The notes beneath the pieces were generated by a model that was not told the origin of the DNA, searched no databases, and saw nothing but the letters and a program-made list of their open reading frames with translations. Positions 24,641-32,968 of a DNA stretch of 58,092 nt are shown here, one piece after another. A program made the translations under genes and the position numbers. Position 1 is the first letter of the stretch, and each line of letters opens with the position of its first letter. This stretch comes from Chloroflexi bacterium UBA6077 (lineage in GTDB: Bacteria > Chloroflexota > UBA6077), in the NCBI GenBank assembly GCA_002436065.1, contig DIXP01000022.1, positions 1-58,092 on the forward strand, given 5' to 3'.

Positions 24641-25861
24641 GTGGGAATCCATGCTGCTAGTTACCTACCTCTACCCCATTGGTTGGTTAGAGACGGGGCA
24701 TTGAGAGCGCGCCTGCTGCTGGCGATGGCCGTGCTGCTGCTGGCGCTTCTGCCCTCGACTGCCTACGCCGCCGAGCCACGGTCGGGCGATTCGGTGATCG
24801 TGGGACCAAACGAGGTGATCGCGGACGATCTGTATGCCTTTGGCTCGACTATCGAGATCCAGGGCACCGTACGCGGTGACGTAATAGCCTTCGGGAATTC
24901 CGTGATCGTGAGCGGCACGGTGACCGGCGACCTGATTGCCGCTGGAGCGACCGTTACCGTCTCGGGCCGAGTCGACGGAAGCATCAGGGCAGCCGGTGCG
25001 ACCGTCATCGTCAACGGTGCGGTGGGCGAGGACGTGGTAGCTGCCGGCCGGAGTCTCAACATAGGCCGGACCAGCACCATAGGCCGGGATCTGTTGATGG
25101 CTTCGGAATCGGCCCTGGTGGAGGGCACGGTGGGAAGGAAGCTGACGGGTGGTGTCGGCAACCTCACCCTGGCCGGGGCCGTGAACGGCGACGTCCAGGT
25201 CGACGTCTCCAACCTATCGCTCACCAGCACGGCGGTTGTAGGAGGCAACCTCACCTACACCAGCGACAACGAGGCGAGCATAGCTCAGGGGGCAGAGGTC
25301 CGGGGCAGCGTCGAGAGACGAGCGCCCGAGCGACAGCAGAGGGAGCGCGCCGAGAACAGGGCCGCCCCGATAATCGGTTGGTTCCAGTCGCTGATAGGGC
25401 TGTTCCTGACAGGGCTGCTGTTCGTGCTGCTGCTACCTGGGTTCAGCCGCCGCACTGCGGATACACTGCGCGCCTCGCCATGGGCTAGTCTGGGGTTGGG
25501 GTTCCTGCTGTTCCTGCTGGTGCCGCCGGTGGCGTTCATCCTCTTCGTGATTGGGCTATTCCTGGGGGGCTGGTGGATCGGGTTGATCCTGCTGTTCCTG
25601 TACGCTGTCGCCCTGCTGCTCGGCTTCGTCATCGCGGGGCTGTGCACCGGACAGTGGGTGGTGGAGCGTGTCGGCCGGCCGAATGTGCCGATCCTGGTGT
25701 CGCTGGCGATCGGTCTGGCCATACTGTTGCTGCTCGCCGTGGTGCCCTTCCTGGGTCCGATTGTGGTGGCCATCGCCACCTTCTTCGGCCTCGGTGCGCT
25801 GTTCCTAGCCCTCTGGCGAGCGCGGCGGTCTCCGGAGGTGGCAGCTACCCAGGAAAGCTGA
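24641..25861 (+). CDS. Bactofilin-like beta-helix protein with C-terminal membrane helices
   Basis: The roughly 406-residue protein has an N-terminal signal or anchor ending TAYAAEP, then about 190 residues of short Gly/Val/Ala repeats (GTVRGDVIAFG, SGTVTGDLIAAGA, SGRVDGSIRAAGA, NGAVGEDVVAAG) with the periodicity of a polymer-forming bactofilin-type beta-helix. A charged Arg/Glu stretch follows, then about four transmembrane helices. Bactofilins build filaments or scaffolds; this fused form would be displayed outside the membrane. I chose GTG at 24641 because AAAGGAG lies 8 bases upstream; the frame opens at 24623. Partner unknown. Confidence 0.85.
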   Translation: MGIHAASYLPLPHWLVRDGALRARLLLAMAVLLLALLPSTAYAAEPRSGDSVIVGPNEVIADDLYAFGSTIEIQGTVRGDVIAFGNSVIVSGTVTGDLIAAGATVTVSGRVDGSIRAAGATVIVNGAVGEDVVAAGRSLNIGRTSTIGRDLLMASESALVEGTVGRKLTGGVGNLTLAGAVNGDVQVDVSNLSLTSTAVVGGNLTYTSDNEASIAQGAEVRGSVERRAPERQQRERAENRAAPIIGWFQSLIGLFLTGLLFVLLLPGFSRRTADTLRASPWASLGLGFLLFLLVPPVAFILFVIGLFLGGWWIGLILLFLYAVALLLGFVIAGLCTGQWVVERVGRPNVPILVSLAIGLAILLLLAVVPFLGPIVVAIATFFGLGALFLALWRARRSPEVAATQES

Positions 25862-25871
25862 CTCAGCCATG

Positions 25872-25968
25872 ACCTGTCATTCTGAGAGGCCCGCAGGCCA
25901 GGGCGAATCTCCTGTTGACGGTGGAACTGGAGATTCTTCGGCGCTGCGGGCCTCTCAGAATGACAGGT
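25872..25968. repeat. Palindromic repeat, perfect 25-bp arms
   Basis: Arms 25872-25896 and 25944-25968 are exact inverted copies; the inner part also pairs (GAATCTCC against GGAGATTC). The ends (CTGTCATTCTGAG) belong to the same dispersed family as 6346-6778. Half copies with related ends follow at about 25981-25992 and at 39325-39337. It lies between convergent bactofilin-like and uvrC genes. Confidence 0.9.
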
Positions 25969-26006
25969 GTGGGCGGCGCCTCGGAATGACAGGGGATGGC
26001 GCGGTG

Positions 26007-28097
26007 CTAGAGATGCTCCTTGATCTTCTCGGCTGCCTGACGGTTCATCCCCTGGACCGCTAGAAGCTCCTCCATGGAGGCGGCCCGGATCGCCTTCACA
26101 GAGCCGAAGTGTTTCACCAGGGCCTGCTTGCGCTTGGGCCCGATGCCGGGCACCTGGTCCAGGGCGGAGCCGAAGCTGCGTTTGCTTCGCACATTTCTGT
26201 GATAGGTGATGGCGAAGCGGTGGGCCTCGTCCCGTACCCTCTGCACCATGTAGAGGGCCTGGGATGTGCGTGGGAGCATCAACCCCTCCGACCGGCCGGG
26301 TAGGAATATCTCCTCGTTCTCCTTGGCCAGCCCCACCGTGGGTATCTGGTCCAGACCCAGATCCCCCAGCACATCCAGTGCAGCGTTTAGTTGCCCCTTG
26401 CCGCCGTCAACTATCACGAGGTCCGGTAGCACCGTCCAGGAGGAGTGCTGAGTGCTGGGTGCTGAGTCCTCAAGGGCTCCCTCTCCCGCCGGAGTGGGAG
26501 AGGCGTGAACGTGCCAGGGGGCACGTTCACGGGGTGAGGGATCGTTCTCAGGGCGAGGGTTTACCTGGGAGCCTACCAAGAGGTTCCCCTCACCCTGACC
26601 CTCTCCTGCGGGGAGAGGGAACTCCACGCCCTCCGCGTCTCCGCGTCTCCGCGCCTCCGCGTCCAGGTTCTCTCCGTCCTCATCCTCATCGCTGACCGCT
26701 GAAGGCTGATCGCTGACCGCTCGTTTGAACCGCCGGCGGAGCACCTCCTGCATCATGGCGTAGTCGTTAGCACCCTCCACCGTCTTGATCTTGAAGCGGC
26801 GGTAGTCGGAGTTCTTGGCCTGGCCCTCCTCGAACACCACCATGCTGCCCACTGCCGAGGTGCCCTGGATGTTGGAGATGTCGAAGCACTCGATCCGGTG
26901 GGGCGTCGAGGGCAGCTGCAACGCCTCCCGCAGCTCCACGAGAGCCCCTGTGGTCCTCTGCGTGTCGTTCAACCAGCGCAGCTTTTGCATCTCAAGCTGC
27001 TGGGTAGAGTTCTCCACGGCCATCTGGACTAACTGGCGCTTCTGGCCCCGCCTGGGCACCACCAGACTGACCCTGCTGCCCCGCTTCTCGGTCAGCCACT
27101 GGCTGAGGGTATCCATCTCATCGGTTTCCTCTTGAAGCAGGATCTGGGGAGGGACGTAGGCCGCGGCATCGTAGAACTGCTCCAGGAAGGAGGCCAGCAC
27201 TGGCCCGGTCGCCTCGTCCTCGGTGCCCTCCAGCAGGAAATGCTCGCTCCCCACCAGCTTGCCGTTGCGGACGAAGAAGAGCTGGGCGCAGGCGTGGCCG
27301 TTGCTGCAGGCGAGACCCACGACGTCGCGGTCGACCTTGTCTTCCTCTGAGGTGATCTTCTGCCGCTCCACGCTCTTCTCCAGCGACCGTATGCGGTCAC
27401 GCAGGCGGGCAGCCTGTTCGAACTGTAGCTCCTCGGCGGCTCGCTCCATCGCCTGCCGCATCTCCTCGATGATGCCCTCCTGCTTGCCCTCCAGAAACAG
27501 CACCACCTGCTCGATGGCCTGGCGGTACTCATGATGGTCCGCGACCCCGATGCAGGGGGCCGTGCAGCGGTGGATGTGGTAGGAGAGACAGGCCCGCGGG
27601 TCCTTCCCGGTGATGGTCCGCTGGCAAGTGCGGAATGGGAATATCCGGTTCAGGGTATCTATCGTGTGGCGCACCGACCTGGCATCCGTGTAGGGCCCGA
27701 AGTAGCGGGAGCCGTCCCTTGTGATCTTACGAGTGAAGTAGACCCTGGGCCATTCCTCCTGGACGGTGACCTTGATGAAAGGGTAGCTCTTGTCGTCCCG
27801 CAGCCTCACGTTGTAGCGCGGGTGGTACTCCTTGATCAGGTTGCACTCCAGGATCAGGGCCTCCACCGGCGAGGCGGTGACGGTGACGTCCAGGTCGACC
27901 GCCTTCTCGACCATCCGGCGAGTCTTGGGCGAAAGTAGATCCGGCGACTGCATGTAGGATCGGACCCGGTTCCTTAGGGACTGGGCCTTCCCTACGTAGA
28001 TCACATCGCCGGCGCCGTCCCGGAAGCAGTAGACTCCTGGCCTATCCGGCAGGCTATCGACCTTCAGTTCGAGTTCAGCGGAAGCCACTTGAGACAC
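26007..28097 (-). CDS. uvrC: Excinuclease ABC subunit UvrC, with internal insertion
   Basis: UvrC makes the two incisions in nucleotide excision repair with UvrAB. Domains in order: GIY-YIG nuclease (residues about 15-95; PGVYCFRDGAGDVIYVGKAQ), a Cys-containing linker (CQRTITGKDPRACLSYHIHRC), the UVR motif (about 205-235), RNase H-like nuclease (about 380 on, IECFDISNIQG, then PDLVIVDGGKGQL) and C-terminal double helix-hairpin-helix (VPGIGPKRKQALVKHFGSV). At 696 residues it is about 97 longer than usual; the excess is an in-frame insertion inside the RNase H-like domain (see 26437-26728). All other motifs are intact. Start ATG at 28097. Confidence 0.96.
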   Translation of the reverse strand: MSQVASAELELKVDSLPDRPGVYCFRDGAGDVIYVGKAQSLRNRVRSYMQSPDLLSPKTRRMVEKAVDLDVTVTASPVEALILECNLIKEYHPRYNVRLRDDKSYPFIKVTVQEEWPRVYFTRKITRDGSRYFGPYTDARSVRHTIDTLNRIFPFRTCQRTITGKDPRACLSYHIHRCTAPCIGVADHHEYRQAIEQVVLFLEGKQEGIIEEMRQAMERAAEELQFEQAARLRDRIRSLEKSVERQKITSEEDKVDRDVVGLACSNGHACAQLFFVRNGKLVGSEHFLLEGTEDEATGPVLASFLEQFYDAAAYVPPQILLQEETDEMDTLSQWLTEKRGSRVSLVVPRRGQKRQLVQMAVENSTQQLEMQKLRWLNDTQRTTGALVELREALQLPSTPHRIECFDISNIQGTSAVGSMVVFEEGQAKNSDYRRFKIKTVEGANDYAMMQEVLRRRFKRAVSDQPSAVSDEDEDGENLDAEARRRGDAEGVEFPLPAGEGQGEGNLLVGSQVNPRPENDPSPRERAPWHVHASPTPAGEGALEDSAPSTQHSSWTVLPDLVIVDGGKGQLNAALDVLGDLGLDQIPTVGLAKENEEIFLPGRSEGLMLPRTSQALYMVQRVRDEAHRFAITYHRNVRSKRSFGSALDQVPGIGPKRKQALVKHFGSVKAIRAASMEELLAVQGMNRQAAEKIKEHL
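26437..26728 (-). repeat. Palindrome-rich insertion inside uvrC, translated in frame
   Basis: About 290 bases encode low-complexity residues about 457-553 of UvrC (PLPAGEGQGEGNLL, SPTPAGEGALEDSAPSTQHS). At DNA level it holds inverted GTGAACGTGCC/GGCACGTTCAC, repeated GTGCTGAGTGCTG and repeated CTCCGCGTCTCCGCG, all typical of intergenic repeats rather than protein-coding DNA. The frame is preserved throughout. Confidence 0.75.
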
Positions 28098-28249
28098 CTG
28101 GAGATTTGGAGCTTTTGACCATCTTTAACAGATTCTAACCCTCGTCGCCAATGCGGGCAAGTGCCGGGGGTAGGTTCAAATGGCACGGGAAGTGCTTCAC
28201 CCCTCTTACCATCTTCAAACAGCAGAATCTGACCGAGGGTAGCACTTCG

Positions 28250-29434
28250 ATGAACTATACCCTAGCGCGCATCTTTGCCACGGTGCTCGTGGCCTCCTCC
28301 TTGTGGTTTGGGGCACAGTCCTGCACGCTCCTCACCGACACTGCCGAGAGACTGAGCGGCCAGCTCATTGCCCCGCCTACTACGGAGAACGTAGCGGCGC
28401 AGCTTCCACTGTCGCTCCCCTCCGAGCCCATCCAACAGGGGCCAACCCTGCAGGAGTTCTCCAATTCTATTCGAGTGGTCGCGGAGCAGGTGAGGCCTGC
28501 GGTAGTGCAGATCACCACTCGCTCGGTACCTACCGACCTCCCCGGTGAGGCCGAAGCCGATACAGGGGTAGGTTCCGGCGTCATCTACGATCCGGCGGGC
28601 TACGTCCTGACCAACAACCATGTGGTCGCGGGGGGCGAAGCCCTGCTCGTGGCACTCCCGGACGGGAGGACCTTCGAGGGTAGCCTGGTGGGCGGCGATC
28701 CCCAGACCGACCTGGCGGTGCTGAAGATCCAGGGGGACAACCTGCCTGTGGCGAGGTTGGGCGACTCCGACCAGATGAAGGTAGGCGACTGGGTAGTTGC
28801 TATCGGTAACGCCCTGGGGCTGCCGGGCGGCCCAACGGTTACGGTGGGCGTGGTGAGCGCGTTGAACAGGACCGTCCAGGAACCCGGAGACACCGATACG
28901 AGCCCGAGCGGGCCGTTCCTTTACGACATGATCCAGACCGACGCTTCCATCAATCCCGGGAACAGCGGCGGCGCCCTGGTGAACCTGAACGGCGAGGTGG
29001 TGGGTATCAACACCATGATCGCGGGGGCGGCTGGACCGGGCATTCAGGCCCAGGGTATTGGCTTCGCCATCTCCGTGAACGGGGCCAAGCCGATCGCCCA
29101 GCAGTTGGTGTCCAGTGGCCAAGTGGTTCATCCCTTCCTCGGGATCAGGTACACCGCTCTCACCCCCTCATCCGCGAGGCAGTTGGGGATCCAAGGGGTG
29201 CAGAACGGCATCGTGGTGATGAAGGTGGTGCCGGGCTCCCCCGCAGAGCGGGCCGGCGTGAAGGATCTGGACGTCATCGTGAAGGTGGGCAACCAGCCGA
29301 TCGAGCAGGAGGGCACCCTTGGGCGGGTGCTCAGCACCCACAAGCCGGGTGATGTCATTTCCCTGGAGATCCAGCGAGGGGGCAAGACCGAGCAAATCCG
29401 CGTCACCCTCGGAGAGCGGCCGCCCGACAGCTAA
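28250..29434 (+). CDS. htrA: HtrA/DegP-like trypsin-fold serine protease with PDZ domain
   Basis: The 394-residue protein has an N-terminal signal or anchor (residues 1-25), a trypsin-like domain with catalytic His124 (LTNNHVV), Asp154 (TDLAVLKI) and Ser239 (NPGNSGGALV), then one PDZ domain (about 300-390; GIVVMKVVPGSPAERAGVKD). It degrades or refolds damaged exported proteins outside the membrane. The ATG at 28250 follows GAGGGT; the frame opens at 28151. It is divergent from uvrC and convergent with an S41 protease, a second quality-control protease. Confidence 0.93.
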   Translation: MNYTLARIFATVLVASSLWFGAQSCTLLTDTAERLSGQLIAPPTTENVAAQLPLSLPSEPIQQGPTLQEFSNSIRVVAEQVRPAVVQITTRSVPTDLPGEAEADTGVGSGVIYDPAGYVLTNNHVVAGGEALLVALPDGRTFEGSLVGGDPQTDLAVLKIQGDNLPVARLGDSDQMKVGDWVVAIGNALGLPGGPTVTVGVVSALNRTVQEPGDTDTSPSGPFLYDMIQTDASINPGNSGGALVNLNGEVVGINTMIAGAAGPGIQAQGIGFAISVNGAKPIAQQLVSSGQVVHPFLGIRYTALTPSSARQLGIQGVQNGIVVMKVVPGSPAERAGVKDLDVIVKVGNQPIEQEGTLGRVLSTHKPGDVISLEIQRGGKTEQIRVTLGERPPDS

Positions 29435-29445
29435 GCCGATCCTCG

Positions 29446-29499
29446 GCCCTGAAGGGCCGGGCTAATCCTCGGGTCGTGGTTAGCCCGGCCCTTCAGGGC
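29446..29499. terminator. Perfect 20-bp inverted repeat between convergent protease genes
   Basis: Arms 29446-29465 and 29480-29499 are exact inverted copies with a 14-base loop. It lies 11 bases from each convergent stop codon, so it probably terminates both transcripts, although there is no T run. It may also be a mobile palindromic repeat. Confidence 0.75.
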
Positions 29500-29510
29500 T
29501 GAGACGGAAA

Positions 29511-30752
29511 CTACCTCTGTCCCAGCAGCTCCAGCGCCTTCAAGAGCTGCGGGTCTCCGCTGGAATGCACCTGGTCCGGTGTCATCTCGCTGAGCAGGCG
29601 TGGGGTCATCAGCTTGGCGTCCGCCGGCAGGTCGATCTTGACGTCAGGGACGATGCCCTGCTTCCAGATCTGTCGGCCGTTGGGGGTCAACCACTCGCTG
29701 GTGCCCAGCAACAGGGCGGAGCCGTCGCTCAGCCGGAAGGTGGAGAGCACTGTGCCGGTGCCGAAGGTGGTCTCGCCTACCACCTGGCCACGCTGATGGT
29801 CCTGGATCGCCCCGGCGAGGATCTCAGCCGCGCTGGCCGTTCCCTGATTCACCAGGACCACTATCGGGATGTCTGTTGCTTGGCCCCCTGCGTTGACTGA
29901 GAGACCCCTCTGGTTGCCATCGGCGTCGCGCTCCATCAGTACGTAGCCGTTGGGGATGAACTGGCTGGTTACCTCGATGCACTGGTCCAACAGTCCGCCC
30001 GTGTTGCTCCGGACGTCCACCACCAGGGCCTTGGCTCCCGCCGCCTTCAACTGCGTCAGGGCACTAGCCATATCCTTGCTGGCGTTGGCGTTGAACTGGC
30101 TGAGCCGCAGGTGGCCGATGTCTGTCCCTGGAACCATCGTCCAGGTGACCGGCAGGACCTGTATCTTGCCTCGAGTAATGGCGATCTCAGTGACGGAGTT
30201 CTCCCCATCGTGAATCACCTTTAGGGTGACCTGCGTTCCCTCGGGGCCTCGGACCATTCGCACCACCCTGTCCAGGGTCATGCCTACCACCGATTGGCCG
30301 TCTACCTCAACCAGGATATCTCCGGCCTTGACGCCCGCCTTCTCCGCGGGGGAATCGTCCATCGGGGCGACGATGACCGGGTAGCCGTCTTTCAGGTTCA
30401 ACTCAGCCCCGACACCAAAGAATTGCCCTGAGATGTCGCTGCTCTGGTAGGCCGTTTCCTCTGGGTTCATGAACCGGGTGTGGCCCGTGTCTCCAAGGGT
30501 CTGAAGCATGCCCTCTATGGCACCATAGGTCATTTCCTTGGGATCGATGGCGGAGCGATCGACGAAGTGGCGCTGGGCAAGGTCCCATGCCTGCCAAAAG
30601 ATGCTGAACTGTTCCGACAGGTCGGAGGGCTCAACGTGCTGAGAACCGGGGAGTACGGAGCTCCTCTCCACCGCTACCCCGGCGGTGAACCCGCTCCCGA
30701 GCATGATCAGGGCAGCTATGAAGGCGAGGAGCCATTGGGGACCGCGAGACAT
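29511..30752 (-). CDS. S41 family C-terminal processing peptidase with atypical active site
   Basis: The 413-residue protein has a signal anchor (about 7-28), an N-terminal helical domain, a PDZ domain (about 105-190; GVGAELNLKDGYPVIVAP, SPAEKAGVKAGDILVEVDGQ) and the S41 tail-specific protease domain. Nucleophile Ser307 is present in VNQGTASAAEI. The catalytic Lys normally 25 residues further (GKG in the GE-x-x-x-GKG-x-x-Q motif) is Thr332 here (GETTFGTGTV). Either another base is used or the enzyme is a variant of this lineage. AGGAGG precedes the ATG. Confidence 0.92.
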   Translation of the reverse strand: MSRGPQWLLAFIAALIMLGSGFTAGVAVERSSVLPGSQHVEPSDLSEQFSIFWQAWDLAQRHFVDRSAIDPKEMTYGAIEGMLQTLGDTGHTRFMNPEETAYQSSDISGQFFGVGAELNLKDGYPVIVAPMDDSPAEKAGVKAGDILVEVDGQSVVGMTLDRVVRMVRGPEGTQVTLKVIHDGENSVTEIAITRGKIQVLPVTWTMVPGTDIGHLRLSQFNANASKDMASALTQLKAAGAKALVVDVRSNTGGLLDQCIEVTSQFIPNGYVLMERDADGNQRGLSVNAGGQATDIPIVVLVNQGTASAAEILAGAIQDHQRGQVVGETTFGTGTVLSTFRLSDGSALLLGTSEWLTPNGRQIWKQGIVPDVKIDLPADAKLMTPRLLSEMTPDQVHSSGDPQLLKALELLGQR

Positions 30753-30895
30753 AACGACCTCCTGACAAGGAGTATAACCTATAGTCGAGGCACGGCAAAA
30801 CCGCCACGGAGCGACCTGCTCACCGACACAAATCGGTATGACGGTAGTTGCACTGGTGCGAGTGTACCGAGCGCATCAACCATACCATTACAATA

Positions 30896-30930
30896 CCACA
30901 GTCGTCGGCGAGGAATGCCGACGACTGTGG
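30896..30930. repeat. Perfect 14-bp inverted repeat, 7-base loop
   Basis: Arms 30896-30909 and 30917-30930 are exact inverted copies in the 340-base gap between the S41 and SDR genes. No T run on either side, so intrinsic termination is doubtful; it may be a stable hairpin protecting or ending the minus-strand operon that ends at 31094. Nothing else is recognised in the gap. Confidence 0.75.
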
Positions 30931-31093
30931 GCGAAGCGGAGTTGCTTTCTCGATAGAGGCCAACTACCTTTCGGCCTGGCTCTTGCGGAGGGTTGTGGTG
31001 ATTTCCAGCCGTGGGACTTGACGATGCCTTCCACCAGATGGCTGGTCTGGGCATAGTCCCATTTGTGAGGGGGAACGGGCGCCGACGCGTCTG

Positions 31094-31879
31094 TCACCAG
31101 GACAGCCAGCCTCCATCTATGACCATTGTCTGGCCGGTCATGAAGCTGGAGGCTTCGGAAGCCAGATATACTACGGCTCCTGTGATGTCTTGGGGCGCCC
31201 CCAGTCGTCTGAGGGGAATCCGGTCAAGCACCCGTTTTCGGAAGGCCGGCTCGTCCAGAACCCTGGAGCTGATGGCGCTGTACGTGAATACCGGCGCAAC
31301 CGCATTGACGTTGATCCTGTAGGGAGCCCACTCGCAGGCTAGCCCTCGGGTCATGTTTACGATCCCGGCCTTGCTGGAGCAGTAGGGAATCCGCTCCTCC
31401 ATCGCTACCAGTCCGAAGTGAGAGGCAAAGGTAACGATCTTGCCGCCGGTACCCTGCTTGATGAATGTCCTGGCCGCCGCTGCTGCGCAGAAGAATGCGC
31501 CCTTCAGGTTGACATCCAGAACCCGGTCCCACTCGGACTCGCTTAGCTCCACAGAGGGCTTGACCATGGCGATCCCGACGGTGTTGACCATCACGTCGAT
31601 CTTGCCGAACTTGTCGACAGCGTAGTCCACCAGCCTCTGGCTCTGCTCAGGTCGGGAGATGTCCAAGCTCGTTGCGAAGGCGCGATGCCCCGTAGCCCGG
31701 ATCTTCTCGGCGGTTGCCTCCGCCACCGCCGGATTGATGTCTGCCACTACCAGGTCGGCCCCAGCGTCGGCCAGCCCGCGGGCAGTGACGTCTCCCAGCC
31801 CGCCGACGCCAGCTACAACGGCCACCTTGCCGTCCAGTCTCAAGCTGGAGAATCCCCAGCTGTCTTCTTCCTTCTCCAT
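31094..31879 (-). CDS. Short-chain dehydrogenase/reductase (SDR)
   Basis: The 261-residue Rossmann-fold oxidoreductase has the cofactor loop AGVGGLGDV, an NTVG replacing the usual NNAG, catalytic Ser in TFASHFG and YCSSK (YxxxK). The C-terminus (SFMTGQTMVIDGGW) is classical SDR. The Asp after the second strand (VADI) suggests NAD(H). Start at 31879 chosen because GGAGGAG precedes it; the frame opens at 31900. It is the last gene of a minus-strand series with an alpha/beta hydrolase and a TRAP transporter. Substrate not deducible. Confidence 0.92.
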   Translation of the reverse strand: MEKEEDSWGFSSLRLDGKVAVVAGVGGLGDVTARGLADAGADLVVADINPAVAEATAEKIRATGHRAFATSLDISRPEQSQRLVDYAVDKFGKIDVMVNTVGIAMVKPSVELSESEWDRVLDVNLKGAFFCAAAAARTFIKQGTGGKIVTFASHFGLVAMEERIPYCSSKAGIVNMTRGLACEWAPYRINVNAVAPVFTYSAISSRVLDEPAFRKRVLDRIPLRRLGAPQDITGAVVYLASEASSFMTGQTMVIDGGWLSW

Positions 31880-31927
31880 TTCTCCTCCAAGGCCATTCAA
31901 AATATTCGATGAGTGGGGGGACTAAGC

Positions 31928-32815
31928 CTAGGAAAGCCTCAAGTTTTCGAAGTGTCGGATCACCTCATCGTTGAGCAGATTGGGCTTCTCATACTGAAGG
32001 AAGTGCCCAGCCTGGGGGACGCTAGCGAAGCTGTAGTTGGAGAAGTAATCTCCTAGCCTGTCAGCCCATTCAACCTTGATGACTGGGTCACTCTCTCCCC
32101 ACAACACCCGTGTTGGTGCTTGGATCTTGGGAGGCTGCGAGGCTTTTCCCTCTATCATAGCCATACGTTCAGCATCCGCAGCGGTGTACCAGTCGAACCC
32201 GCCCTGGAGGTTCCCAGGCTTCAGGTAGTTATCGACCCAGTTCTCTAGATCGTCCTCGAAAGCTCGGGGGTCGTGGGAAAGGTGGCTCAGGAAGTGGCCG
32301 AAATATAGCCTGACGTTGTCGCGGCTGGCCCCCACCAGCTTGGCCGCCCACGGCTGCTGGTGGAACCACATGTACCAGATCTCCTTCAGATGACCGGATT
32401 GACTCCATCTATCTCCGATGCCGGGGTATGGGCAGTTGAACAGCAACAGACCGCTCACCAGGTGGGGATACTTGATCGCGAATGTCTGAGTCACCCAGGA
32501 GCCCATATCGTGTGTGACTATGCCGACGCGCTCAAGCCCGAGGGCATCGACAAGTGCCTTGAGGTCTTCGGCCCTTACATGCTTGCTATACCCCGTGCTC
32601 GCAGGAACGGCGGGTTTGTCGCTGTCGCCAAAGCCTCGTTGGTCAGGAACGATGATGTCGAAATGTTCGCTCAGCGGTAGGATGTTCTTGTGCCACACGT
32701 ACCAGAAGCCGGGCCAGCCGTGTAGTAGGACGATCGGCGAACCGGCGCCATGCCGAACGTAGTGGATCCGGATGCCATTAGCCTCGACGTACTGATGATT
32801 CCAGTCCTCCGACAT
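31928..32815 (-). CDS. Alpha/beta hydrolase, epoxide hydrolase-like (Asp nucleophile)
   Basis: The 295-residue protein shows HGWPGFWYVW (oxyanion region, His32), the nucleophile elbow THDMGSW with Asp103 instead of Ser, the acid in WGESDPV and the base in QAGHFLQYEKP. An Asp nucleophile places it with epoxide hydrolases and haloalkane or haloacid dehalogenases rather than esterases. HGWP and GHF-Q-E-P favour epoxide hydrolase. It lies 48 bases before the SDR and after DctM in the same operon, suggesting it acts on the imported or derived compound. Confidence 0.88.
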   Translation of the reverse strand: MSEDWNHQYVEANGIRIHYVRHGAGSPIVLLHGWPGFWYVWHKNILPLSEHFDIIVPDQRGFGDSDKPAVPASTGYSKHVRAEDLKALVDALGLERVGIVTHDMGSWVTQTFAIKYPHLVSGLLLFNCPYPGIGDRWSQSGHLKEIWYMWFHQQPWAAKLVGASRDNVRLYFGHFLSHLSHDPRAFEDDLENWVDNYLKPGNLQGGFDWYTAADAERMAMIEGKASQPPKIQAPTRVLWGESDPVIKVEWADRLGDYFSNYSFASVPQAGHFLQYEKPNLLNDEVIRHFENLRLS

Positions 32816-32968
32816 GCCTGCACCCTCCGTTATCGTGTCTGGTCCAGAACCGACCTGGCGGAACGGACCGAGTCTGAAGTCGCGAGTCGTACCCCTCCAA
32901 GAGCCGGTATAGCAGCCTTGCAGCGTCCTACTCTATCCTGAGTGCGCCCAATCTCGCCTTCGCGGGCG

